Shown here piece after piece: positions 17,600 to 24,333 of a stretch of 64,000 nt of DNA (position 1 is the stretch's first letter; each line of letters opens with the position of its first letter). The stretch is from positions 1 to 64,000 of the forward strand of contig JAEZOB010000040.1 of the NCBI GenBank assembly GCA_023414355.1. Direction: 5' to 3'. The DNA comes from Bacillota bacterium. Its GTDB lineage: Bacteria; Bacillota; Clostridia; Lachnospirales; Lachnospiraceae. The position numbers were made by a program, and so were the translations under genes. The notes below the pieces were generated by a model. It worked only from the letters and a program-made list of their open reading frames with translations. It made no database searches and was not told the origin of the DNA.

Positions 17600-17875
17600 T
17601 TACTTAATATTAAGTACAGGTATCTTCTTAAGAATGAACATGATTAATTTAATAATCTTGTCAGCATTAATAATGGCTATTGCTAAAGGTATGAGAATTC
17701 TAGCCATACTCATGTCGATAAATATTGATACAAGGTTTACTCCGGAGAACATGATAGAAAACATACCATCAACAGCATTAGTAACCTGGCTTGAAAAAGA
17801 CGGGAGAACCCCAAGAAATGAATAAATAATATCCAGTAATCCTAAACCTAATTCCATCATCCATTCTGCTAACAT
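17600..17875 (-). CDS. pVI-like minor coat / membrane protein
   Basis: The 91-residue protein has about three hydrophobic stretches (residues 7-25, 36-56 and 58-84) and a basic end. It starts one base after the stop of the pIII-like gene, with its AAGGGGGAA site inside that gene's end. In filamentous phages gene VI, a small multi-helix virion-tip protein, follows gene III, which is the basis for the call. Sequence homology to Ff pVI is not visible by eye. Confidence 0.6.
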   Translation of the reverse strand: MLAEWMMELGLGLLDIIYSFLGVLPSFSSQVTNAVDGMFSIMFSGVNLVSIFIDMSMARILIPLAIAIINADKIIKLIMFILKKIPVLNIK

Positions 17876-17876
17876 A

Positions 17877-19508
17877 TCAGTTCCCCCTTATGATCTCCGA
17901 TCCTTTCTTGATTGCTAGGTTTAATACCGCAATAATCATTATAAAATCGGTTATGGTTTTATAATAGCCATAGATACTGTTGAATTCCGATCTTTCCACA
18001 AAATCTGTAAAATTGAATTGCGAACCATCATAAAGTACATACCCCTTAAATTCCATTCGAGGCATAACTAAAATGCAATCCGTTGTTCCTAATTGATATA
18101 CTTGACTTAAGAATCTGATAACCAATTCAATCGGATATGTAAATAAATTTCCGTTTCCTTCGATCGTAGCCTTTGCTTCCAGTACAAAAGCATCTACTTT
18201 CGCCTTATCAGGAACAAATAACCACGCGAGAGCATCTTCAACAGCATCTGTAATAGTACCTGGGAGGTCAGTAAGGACATCAAGAATATCTTTTGAGGTA
18301 TCCACTTCCTTAACACCTTCCTTATCTATCACTTTCGTATATTCGACTTCATCAATACTCTTGTCCACCACATAATCATATATTGCATCAAGCTTATCCT
18401 GTGTAAGCTCTACCTCCACACCAGTTACACCATTTGTATCGGTAAAATATGTAGGTGTATATGTGTAATCTGATGGTACTAAAGGAAAATCAATTACTGT
18501 TCCCGCATCATGAGCAACAACATTATCTGTTATGTTTGGAACAACTTTATAATTAAGCACAGCATGTCCATCAAATAAAACACATGTACCATTAACAGGA
18601 TACATCACCTTTATTTCATAAGGATAAGCAGCTACATTGCTAACAATATAACTTCCCAGGAGAGATAGCGATACACCAACTAACTTTTGACTGCCACATT
18701 GTAAATAATTTTCGGAGTTATTCCATTGTGTAGCTGATGTATAATCATTTGTTGCGGAATCATAGGTACCACTCGTAGAAAAATATCGATACTGATATAT
18801 GCTTGTACTATTATTAAGCTGGTTATAATCTCTCATTTCACCAGACATAAAATATGATTGAGTAGCATTTGATAAGAATAAATAATCGCCGTTTTTAATT
18901 GTCAACACAGTAGAACTAGGTACACCAGAGGGAGCAAATATTACTGCTTCTTCAAATGTTAGCTTATTTCTTACAACTAGGGCAGGAGCATTTGTTGTCA
19001 TGGAAGCAGTCATTAATAGTGCCTTCAATTTTTGACTACTTACTATATCTGCCAATTGGGCGGCATGTATTACAGAACTATTACTCATTATCATTTTGTC
19101 GGGATTATTATCGGCGTAGTCTTGAGCATATTCCCGGACAAATCCGGCAGACTGATTTAGTACATCCTGCGGGATTGTTAAGGTATCTCCATCTGTAATT
19201 TCTCCACTATCAATTTTAGATGAAGTCTGATCGATCCATGACTTTACTGTTGAACTGGCCGATTGATACCAATTTGTAAAAGCTTCCTCAATAGCATCCC
19301 TACGTTGATAAATGACATATCCAGCATATATTATTGCAACACCGAGTAATACAGGACCTAATACTGCTGCAGCACTGCCAGCGCCGGAAACTATTGCTGC
19401 TAAGGTAGCAGATAGAGCTTCAGCTCTTGTCTCAGACACTACAGCTGAGTTTGTTACAATAAATACACACATAAATAAGATAAAGAATTTCTTTGCTATC
19501 CTTTTCAT
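17877..19508 (-). CDS. pIII-like adsorption / virion-tip protein
   Basis: The 543-residue protein has an N-terminal signal peptide (about 1-30), a second long Ala/Gly-rich hydrophobic span (about 32-66), a large Ser/Thr/Asn-rich extracytoplasmic region (about 75-490) and a C-terminal membrane helix (about 517-536). A large exported protein anchored at its C-terminus is how pIII sits before assembly, and it precedes a pVI-like gene and follows small coat-type genes. It probably determines host binding. The receptor is unknown and the middle domain is unrecognised. Confidence 0.62.
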   Translation of the reverse strand: MKRIAKKFFILFMCVFIVTNSAVVSETRAEALSATLAAIVSGAGSAAAVLGPVLLGVAIIYAGYVIYQRRDAIEEAFTNWYQSASSTVKSWIDQTSSKIDSGEITDGDTLTIPQDVLNQSAGFVREYAQDYADNNPDKMIMSNSSVIHAAQLADIVSSQKLKALLMTASMTTNAPALVVRNKLTFEEAVIFAPSGVPSSTVLTIKNGDYLFLSNATQSYFMSGEMRDYNQLNNSTSIYQYRYFSTSGTYDSATNDYTSATQWNNSENYLQCGSQKLVGVSLSLLGSYIVSNVAAYPYEIKVMYPVNGTCVLFDGHAVLNYKVVPNITDNVVAHDAGTVIDFPLVPSDYTYTPTYFTDTNGVTGVEVELTQDKLDAIYDYVVDKSIDEVEYTKVIDKEGVKEVDTSKDILDVLTDLPGTITDAVEDALAWLFVPDKAKVDAFVLEAKATIEGNGNLFTYPIELVIRFLSQVYQLGTTDCILVMPRMEFKGYVLYDGSQFNFTDFVERSEFNSIYGYYKTITDFIMIIAVLNLAIKKGSEIIRGN

Positions 19509-19512
19509 GGTA

Positions 19513-19668
19513 TCACCGCCTGTTCATCATATTATGGATCACAATATAGACCAAAATAGCACCAACTATTAAAGCTAATACTGCAATCGCAGATATGATA
19601 TCCATTAAGCTACTTAACGCACTAGCTAAATCATTTACGACCGTTACTTGATATTCTTCAAGACTCAT
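19513..19668 (-). CDS. Small one-helix membrane protein (51 aa), virion component candidate
   Basis: A leftward frame begins MSLEEYQVTVVNDLASALSS, then has one membrane helix (about 22-45) and ends HNMMNRR. The ATG is preceded by GAGGAGGGG, an excellent ribosome binding site, and its stop lies four bases before the pIII-like start. An acidic N-terminus, one helix and a basic C-terminus are the layout of pVII/pIX/pVIII-type virion proteins without a leader. Confidence 0.65.
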   Translation of the reverse strand: MSLEEYQVTVVNDLASALSSLMDIISAIAVLALIVGAILVYIVIHNMMNRR

Positions 19669-19686
19669 GATGATACCCCTCCTCTC

Positions 19687-19845
19687 TTATAACTTAATTT
19701 TTTCTTTACCGAATGCCATACTCAGGAAGGCATTCACCGCTTTCTCTGCCAGACCGAAAACAATCCCGATCGGGAGAGCAGCTGCTATGCATGTCCCGGC
19801 CAGATTAATTATTACCTGATAATCTAATGTAGTTGTCACTCCCAT
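19687..19845 (-). CDS. Small membrane protein (52 aa) overlapping the Zot gene
   Basis: The frame starts MGVTTTLDYQVIINLAGTCI and has a hydrophobic core (about residues 10-42) and a KEKIKL tail. GAAGGAAGGAG precedes the ATG. Its first 41 bases overlap the last codons of the Zot-like gene. It may be a minor coat protein or the membrane partner of the Zot-like ATPase. Confidence 0.62.
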   Translation of the reverse strand: MGVTTTLDYQVIINLAGTCIAAALPIGIVFGLAEKAVNAFLSMAFGKEKIKL

Positions 19846-20641
19846 ACACTCCTTCCTTCATACTTTCACCAGATACAAAGTTACTTTTATCAATCACGAA
19901 ATAGGTATCATATCTCCGATACATTTCATCCGGATTGTGCAGCCAGATAAATTGTTTTTTGACTTTACCCTTAAGCTGAGTGTCTGCACTTGTTTCCTCT
20001 TCCAGGCTGTCCCTGTCTACCAGTCTGTTCCTCTGGATAAATCCAAGATAGTTATTGCAGACAATAATATTTGAGAATTGCTCTCTTAGAGGTTTTGCCA
20101 TACGACCATATACCTGTGAGGTTGCTACGATATGTTTTCTCTGCTTCCGTTGCTGTGCAATCTGTGTCATTGTATCCATGTTAATATTCTTGCTTTCCAG
20201 ACTGTTTAGGTACAGCTGTATTTCATCAACTAGGAAGATTAAGCCCTTCTTATTATTGCTATACCGTTTAAAATCATCATTATTCCGAAAGAAGAATACC
20301 CGGTTCTCTTGGAGGTAGATATGATACTTCTCAATATCGGAAATATCTTCATCCTGATCCGTGAAGTGCTTCTTTTTAAAATCCTCAAAAGTTACAACAG
20401 GATATTCTTCAAGGAATAGATTTGTACATAACTTGCATTTGGGATACTTCTTCATAAGCTTATACACATAATTAACAGCACTTATTGTCTTTCCTGATCC
20501 CTGCGGACCGACAAAACAAAGAAGTCCATCTGCACTAAAATAATCCGGATTATCTCTGAAAAAGCGGTATTTGAATCGGATAAACCGAGCTATGTTCGCT
20601 AGATTTAAGCTTTCTTTCCCACAGTCTTTATCCATACCCAT
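19805..20641 (-). CDS. Zonula-occludens-toxin (Zot)/pI-like assembly ATPase
   Basis: This ATPase should drive extrusion of the filamentous virion through the membrane. The 278-residue protein has Walker A GPQGSGKT (45-52), Walker B LIFLVDE (134-140) and the Zot-family stretch QQRKQRKHIVATSQVYGRM. It starts at ATG 20641 behind AAGGAGAG. Unlike Ff pI it shows no obvious C-terminal membrane helix and no periplasmic part. It is the marker gene for inoviruses, which makes it the strongest evidence for the nature of the element. Confidence 0.85.
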   Translation of the reverse strand: MGMDKDCGKESLNLANIARFIRFKYRFFRDNPDYFSADGLLCFVGPQGSGKTISAVNYVYKLMKKYPKCKLCTNLFLEEYPVVTFEDFKKKHFTDQDEDISDIEKYHIYLQENRVFFFRNNDDFKRYSNNKKGLIFLVDEIQLYLNSLESKNINMDTMTQIAQQRKQRKHIVATSQVYGRMAKPLREQFSNIIVCNNYLGFIQRNRLVDRDSLEEETSADTQLKGKVKKQFIWLHNPDEMYRRYDTYFVIDKSNFVSGESMKEGVYGSDNYIRLSGNN

Positions 20642-20716
20642 ACTGATCTCTCCTTAATAAAAATGGCACTATATATTCAGTTATATAGTGCCATTCCATG
20701 CCATGATGCGTTACAA

Positions 20717-21034
20717 TTAAAATCTGATCTTGCCGGACTTGAAAGCACCGATAATAGCTCTGACAAGTTTTCTGGCGCCCCACCAGAGGATCACAAAGCC
20801 GATACCGCCGGCGATAACGGCTCCGATCAATGCGCTGACTTCTGCAACAGTAACCTTTGATGTAACAGCTGTAGTAATGGAAGAGAAGTCGGTTGTAGAC
20901 GGAGCAGATGCAAAAGCTAAGCTACAAATACTCATTGACATTACAAAAGCAAGTGAGATTGCTGCGGTTATCTTTGTCCTCTGATGTCTCAGAAAGTTTC
21001 TCAACTGCTTACCTTGGTTCTTTAACTTAATCAT
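20717..21034 (-). CDS. pVIII-like major coat protein precursor
   Basis: The 105-residue protein has a long basic N-region, a signal peptide hydrophobic core (about 22-40) with likely cleavage after AFA or ASA near 42-44, a short polar segment, one membrane helix (about 64-86) and a strongly basic tail (GAFKSGKIRF). Signal peptide, one helix and a Lys-rich C-terminus that binds DNA is exactly the plan of the major coat protein of filamentous phages. AAGGAGGG precedes the ATG. It lies just before the Zot gene. Confidence 0.75.
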   Translation of the reverse strand: MIKLKNQGKQLRNFLRHQRTKITAAISLAFVMSMSICSLAFASAPSTTDFSSITTAVTSKVTVAEVSALIGAVIAGGIGFVILWWGARKLVRAIIGAFKSGKIRF

Positions 21035-21101
21035 GTTTTCCCTCCTTAAAAGTGAATGGTTAATGGTTTATATAATTGGCCAAAATTATATACATTTTAG
21101 T

Positions 21102-21155
21102 TGTATCTCGTTTTTGCTGCAGGAGATCTTCCTGGCTGGGAGATAATGAGATACG
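21102..21155. repeat. Prophage palindrome copy 6
   Basis: TGTATCTCG and GAGATAC (21148-21154) are the outer arms; CAGGAGATC lies inside. It is in the gap between the 107-aa frame and the coat gene. Confidence 0.72.
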
Positions 21156-21156
21156 T

Positions 21157-21453
21157 TCAGCTGATTTTCATTTCAAGCCGTTCCTCAATCTCTTTGCAAC
21201 TCCGGATTAAGTTTCCCACTTTATTGGAGACATCCTGTAGCCGATTGACTTCTCCAATTACTTTACGTAGCTGCTTTTCTTTTTCATTAATTTGACTGTC
21301 AAGCTGCTTTATCTTCTCCAAGCGTTTCGATTCGGATTCCATGGCATCGGTGATGATATTCTCAAATTTCTCATTAAAGCCTTCACCCTTATATTTCTCT
21401 ATGTAGTTATATACTTTTGGGTCAATACGAACACTCTTCGCTATCTTTGCCAT
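21157..21453 (-). CDS. Ribbon-helix-helix / coiled-coil protein
   Basis: ATG 21453 is preferred because AAGGAG lies eight bases upstream, giving 98 residues. The N-terminus (AKIAKSVRIDPKVYNYIEKY) resembles a ribbon-helix-helix DNA-binding fold: a short basic strand followed by helices. A long Glu/Lys coiled coil (about 45-90) follows. It lies early in the phage operon and may be a copy-number or transcription regulator. A half-arm of palindrome copy 7 lies immediately upstream. Confidence 0.6.
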   Translation of the reverse strand: MAKIAKSVRIDPKVYNYIEKYKGEGFNEKFENIITDAMESESKRLEKIKQLDSQINEKEKQLRKVIGEVNRLQDVSNKVGNLIRSCKEIEERLEMKIS

Positions 21454-21470
21454 CCCAATTTCTCCTTTTT

Positions 21471-21544
21471 TGTACCTCAATTTGCTTCTGTAGCGTTTCC
21501 GATCGGAAACAGCCGGATCAATATATGAGATACATTTTTTTGTA
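21471..21544. repeat. Prophage palindrome copy 7
   Basis: TGTACCTCA (21471-21479) pairs with TGAGATACA (21536-21544), with a perfect inner GTTTCC-GATC-GGAAAC hairpin and a CCGGATC segment. Confidence 0.75.
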
Positions 21545-21603
21545 TTTAGGTGTTCTTCCTAGGCTAAGTTGTTCTTATGCTTTCCTGATAGATTGGTAGT
21601 TAA

Positions 21604-21637
21604 GGGGATGCGATAGCAAAGGCGCTATCGCACCCCC
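21604..21637. repeat. Strong hairpin in prophage
   Basis: TGCGATAGC (21609-21617) pairs with GCTATCGCA (21624-21632) with a 6-base loop; GGGG and CCCC extend the stem at its base. Confidence 0.7.
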
Positions 21638-21661
21638 GGCTCCATTGTGTACCGAAGCCAT

Positions 21662-21735
21662 GCCGTATCAAGAAAAATAAAGGCTGCAGTCCCGGCTGGA
21701 AAGCGCCGGGCCTGTCTGATTTTTCTTGACACGGC
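21662..21735. repeat. Long two-tier hairpin in prophage
   Basis: A 17-bp outer stem with one mismatch (21662-21678 with 21719-21735) encloses a CCCGGC/GCCGGG inner stem (21691-21710). It lies beside the hairpin at 21604-21637, downstream of the first operon gene. It could stop transcription part-way or act as a packaging or complementary-strand origin signal. Confidence 0.7.
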
Positions 21736-21746
21736 CTGTCTTCTTT

Positions 21747-22175
21747 CTACTTCTTCTTACTGGAGGCAACTTCAGGGGCACTACCCGGTGCAGGGGAATA
21801 TTTCGGATAATCGGGGTCGCTCTCGGGATCGGGATGAGTAACCTCGGTCAGCTTAACATCACAGATGTAATCCAGGTCTTTTAGTGTTAAGACGGGTTTT
21901 CCATCTGAGCCGATTTTCATGCCAAAGGTTCCGATATACTTAGCAGGTGCAGCCACGATCTTTTGGATGCGCTCGAAGTCCATCCAGATCTTGCCGGGCT
22001 TCTGTCCGAAACTCTGCGGATTATTGTAGAGGTTTTCAAAGGTTGTATTGAATGTATAGAATACACTCATTCCGGAGATCGCTCCGTCTTTACCTTCCGC
22101 TTTGATTGCATCTGCACTTAATACGATGATTTCTGCTCTGGTTCCTAACATGGTGTCCATTAAATTTCCATCCAT
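21747..22175 (-). CDS. First gene of phage operon; possible ssDNA-binding protein
   Basis: The 142-residue protein has a compact N-terminal part (about 1-110) with alternating hydrophobic residues and a flexible, Pro/Ser/Asp-rich tail ending SSKKK. GAAGGAGG precedes the ATG. In filamentous phages the abundant single-stranded-DNA-binding protein is encoded at the start of the early operon and other phage versions have a disordered tail, so a gpV-like role is plausible. No motif proves it. Confidence 0.5.
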   Translation of the reverse strand: MDGNLMDTMLGTRAEIIVLSADAIKAEGKDGAISGMSVFYTFNTTFENLYNNPQSFGQKPGKIWMDFERIQKIVAAPAKYIGTFGMKIGSDGKPVLTLKDLDYICDVKLTEVTHPDPESDPDYPKYSPAPGSAPEVASSKKK

Positions 22176-22461
22176 AAATAAATCCTCCTTCTGGTTCGGT
22201 CATGGCCGATACCTTTTAATAATGTGTGATATGTTATAATAAGCTTGGCTTAAAGGGCCAGAGCAAACTATCATGAATTGACAAAATTCTTATGATTAAA
22301 AAAGTTCTCATTCAAACATTGGTAGATTTCTTCCTGTACAATATACCTACATTAATTCACTGGTGAAGTGTCATACGAAATACCATCTACCATTACACGA
22401 TTATTTGTGATATACTTTAGAAAATTGTTCGACATAATGTGTCAAACATTTCCATACGTCA

Positions 22462-22490
22462 ATGTTATCACATATGTGAGAATATGTCAA
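22462..22490 (-). promoter_or_regulatory. Leftward early promoter with embedded operator
   Basis: On the minus strand TTGACA (22490-22485) and TAACAT (22467-22462) are 17 bp apart. The palindrome TCACATATGTGA (22468-22479) fills most of the spacer, so a bound repressor would block the phage operon. Confidence 0.55.
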
Positions 22491-22499
22491 ATGATTATT

Positions 22500-22511
22500 T
22501 CACATACGTGA
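22500..22511. promoter_or_regulatory. Second repressor operator
   Basis: TCACATACGTGA is a near-copy of the operator at 22468 and lies 21 bp before the repressor start codon, fitting autoregulation. A TAGAAT (22512-22517) could be the -10 of the repressor promoter. Confidence 0.5.
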
Positions 22512-22531
22512 TAGAATATGAGGGATAATTT

Positions 22532-22852
22532 ATGTCTATTGGAGAAAGATTAAGAAACTGGCGGAAAGAAAAAAATTTGACAACGACCCAGATACATGAA
22601 GCTACAGGTATATCCTTAGGCGCGTTATCAAATTATGAGAATGATAAAAGAGAAGTCGGAAGTGATTTGCTCGTTCAATTATATGAAAAATACAATTTGG
22701 ATATTGTCTACATTCTCACAGGCGTGAAAGATGAGAATAAACTCACGATAGAACAAGAGCAGTTTATATATTACTTAAATCTTTGCGATCAAGAGACAAA
22801 AGACCTTATCTATAAGATTGTAAAAAGGCTTGCGGTCAATCAAGATCAATAA
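22532..22852 (+). CDS. XRE-family repressor of the prophage
   Basis: The 106-residue protein carries a helix-turn-helix of the Cro/CI type at about residues 5-62 (TQIHEATGISLGALSNYEND). The C-terminal 40 residues form a short helical dimerisation tail and contain no peptidase domain, so it is not a classic self-cleaving CI. It is transcribed away from the phage operon, and two matching 12-bp palindromes lie between the two. It should maintain lysogeny. Confidence 0.8.
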   Translation: MSIGERLRNWRKEKNLTTTQIHEATGISLGALSNYENDKREVGSDLLVQLYEKYNLDIVYILTGVKDENKLTIEQEQFIYYLNLCDQETKDLIYKIVKRLAVNQDQ

Positions 22853-22891
22853 TAAATATGTGAAATAATGATAAAAGTTCTTAGATTATGG

Positions 22892-22919
22892 TTGACATTC
22901 GTAATATTTGGAATATAAT
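22892..22919 (+). promoter_or_regulatory. Consensus promoter for the AbiF-associated RNA
   Basis: TTGACA (22892-22897) and TATAAT (22914-22919) are perfect consensus hexamers 16 bp apart. Transcription would start near 22926, right at the base of a hairpin and 80 bp before the protein start. Confidence 0.75.
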
Positions 22920-22925
22920 AAGATT

Positions 22926-22985
22926 AACAGAACCCACCAAGCCTATGGCACTTAATAGTGCTAAGCGTAACATGGTGGGTCATTT
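22926..22985 (+). ncRNA. Structured RNA upstream of the Abi_2 gene (abiF-RNA-like)
   Basis: ACCCACCA (22932-22939) pairs with TGGTGGGT (22973-22980). Inside, GCACT (48-52 of the same block) pairs with AGTGC over a TAAT loop, and the single-stranded GCCTATG and TAAGCGTAACA segments could form a further contact. A U-rich stretch (CATTTTG) follows. A conserved RNA is known to accompany abiF genes and to serve as an RNA antitoxin; the position and strong promoter here fit that class. The 3' end is a guess. Confidence 0.6.
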
Positions 22986-23005
22986 TGCATATGAGGGTTT
23001 ATACT

Positions 23006-23875
23006 ATGAACAGTTTAGGATGCAAGCCATTTAAAACAACAGAAGAACAAATTCAACTATTAAAAGACCGGAACTTAATAATATCCGATGTAGAATATGC
23101 GCATGATATATTGCGTAAAGTAAATTATTATAGACTAAGCGCCTATTCATTAACATTAAGGACTAATGATAATTTTTATAAGGGAATAACATTTGAGAAT
23201 ATAGTTGAATTATATAATTTTGACTCATGTTTTAGACATATTATTTTAAAGTATACTCCAGATATTGAGTTTTCTTTTAGAACATACATAGCATACCATC
23301 ATACAAAAAAGCATGGGCCATTGGGATATCTTGATAGTAAAAATTTCACTGATGCTTGGTATCACGCTATTTTCTTATCTAAGTTGAAAAGCTTAATAGA
23401 TAAATCAACAGACATATTTATTACACATCATAAGAATGACTTAAATGGTATTTACCCTTTTTGGGTTGCTATAGAAGTTCTAACTTTTGACGTTCTATCA
23501 AAATTATATAAGAACCTACTTCCAGAGGATAAAACTGAAATCGCAGGTAATTATCATATAAGCAGAGAGTATATAGAAAATTGGCTTCATTGCGCAGTGT
23601 TAGCGAGAAATATAAGCGCACATGGGGGCAGATTTTATAACAGAAATAATCTGCAACCTGTAAAATTGGATAGATATTCAAAAACACAAATTAATCCGAG
23701 CTCTCCATTTGCTTATATTTTTGCTATTTTTAAATTACTATCTAATAATGATCTTAGGATTGAACTTAAGAATGATTTAAATACTCTTTTTAAAGAGTAT
23801 CCGTTTGCTCTTGAAAAACATATGGGATTCCCTTCTAACTGGAAAGAAATACTGGAAGAACAGATGCCATCTTAA
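23006..23875 (+). CDS. Abi_2-family abortive infection protein (AbiD/AbiF type)
   Basis: The 289-residue protein belongs to the Abi_2 family: KPFKTTEEQIQLLKDRNLII near the start, VNYYRLSAYSL, an RTYIAYH motif (92-98), and the C-terminal RNISAH (201-206), which fits the RxxxxH motif of HEPN RNases. ATG 23006 is chosen because GAGGG lies eight bases upstream and the family N-terminus starts there. It sits at the right end of the prophage behind a strong promoter and a hairpin RNA. It likely kills or arrests the cell on infection by other phages. Confidence 0.82.
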   Translation: MNSLGCKPFKTTEEQIQLLKDRNLIISDVEYAHDILRKVNYYRLSAYSLTLRTNDNFYKGITFENIVELYNFDSCFRHIILKYTPDIEFSFRTYIAYHHTKKHGPLGYLDSKNFTDAWYHAIFLSKLKSLIDKSTDIFITHHKNDLNGIYPFWVAIEVLTFDVLSKLYKNLLPEDKTEIAGNYHISREYIENWLHCAVLARNISAHGGRFYNRNNLQPVKLDRYSKTQINPSSPFAYIFAIFKLLSNNDLRIELKNDLNTLFKEYPFALEKHMGFPSNWKEILEEQMPS

Positions 23876-23888
23876 ATCAGCTATTTTA

Positions 23889-23897
23889 TGTATCTCA
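23889..23897 (+). repeat. Half-arm of the prophage palindrome
   Basis: TGTATCTCA occurs here without a matching partner, near the right end of the prophage. It may be a remnant of an eighth copy. Confidence 0.35.
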
Positions 23898-24000
23898 TTC
23901 AGAGTATAATATCTATTAAAAGCTGATGAAAAGAAATACTATTATAAATATATTAAAGATATACTTTTAAGTCATAAAATAAGGGAATATTATACCATTC

Positions 24001-24096
24001 CTCTTAATCAGGGTGTCCAGGGTTCGAGCCCCTGGAGACGCACTTGTAAGGTCCTAGTTTGGCAGTCTTAGTAACTGCTGGGTTAGGGCTTTTTTG
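24001..24096 (+). repeat. attR: second copy of the 96-bp repeat
   Basis: This is identical to 12122-12217 and begins inside the anticodon loop of the tRNA, so there is no full tRNA here. It includes a second copy of the tRNA terminator at 24053-24095. Confidence 0.92.
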
Positions 24097-24121
24097 CGCG
24101 TAAAAAACTGAGTCCTGCACA

Positions 24122-24181
24122 AAAAGACGGCTAGACACACGACACGAGCTTGCTCGTAAGGCGGGTGTTTAGCCGTCTTTT
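24122..24181 (+). terminator. Large terminator-like hairpin downstream of attR
   Basis: AAAAGACGGCTA (24122-24133) pairs with TAGCCGTCTTTT (24170-24181), with an inner ACGAGC/GCTCGT hairpin. It lies on the host side of attR. Confidence 0.65.
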
Positions 24182-24188
24182 GTATAGG

Positions 24189-24333
24189 CGAAGCCTACGC
24201 GACCGAAAAGACCGTACTTTGGTCTCGAGGTGGCGGTGCAGGGTTCAGTTTTTTATATACCGAAGCCTACGCGACCGAAGAGACCGTACTTTGGCCTCGA
24301 GGAATCGCGGTGCGGGGCTCATTTTTTATATAC
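24189..24333 (+). repeat. Tandem 72-bp repeat, two copies
   Basis: Two copies start at 24189 and 24261 with CGAAGCCTACGCGACCGAA and both end in TTTTTTATATAC. Each contains an AGACC...GGTCT-type hairpin. The 450-bp stretch from 24097 to 24545 otherwise holds no convincing gene. An open frame through the repeats is a by-product of their sequence. Confidence 0.7.

Larger units (their letters stand above)
12122..24096. mobile_element. Inovirus-like (filamentous phage) prophage in tRNA-Lys
   Basis: Two perfect 96-bp repeats (12122-12217 and 24001-24096) delimit an 11,879-bp element. It encodes a tyrosine integrase, a Rep_trans-like replication initiator, a pVIII-like coat precursor, a Zot/pI ATPase, pIII- and pVI-like membrane proteins, two further one-helix proteins, an XRE repressor and an Abi_2 protein. 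The structural genes form one leftward operon from 22175 to 17600, with replication and integration genes after it. There is no secretin gene, as expected for a host with one membrane. The capsid, terminase and lysis genes of tailed phage are absent. All genes look open, so the prophage may be active. Assignment to inoviruses is inference from gene order, sizes and the Zot protein. Confidence 0.85.

Noticed and set aside
12122..24096. Integrative conjugative element or plasmid instead of a phage
   Set aside because: There is no relaxase, coupling protein or VirB4 gene. The Zot-type ATPase, the coat-like precursor and the order of small membrane proteins fit a filamentous phage better.
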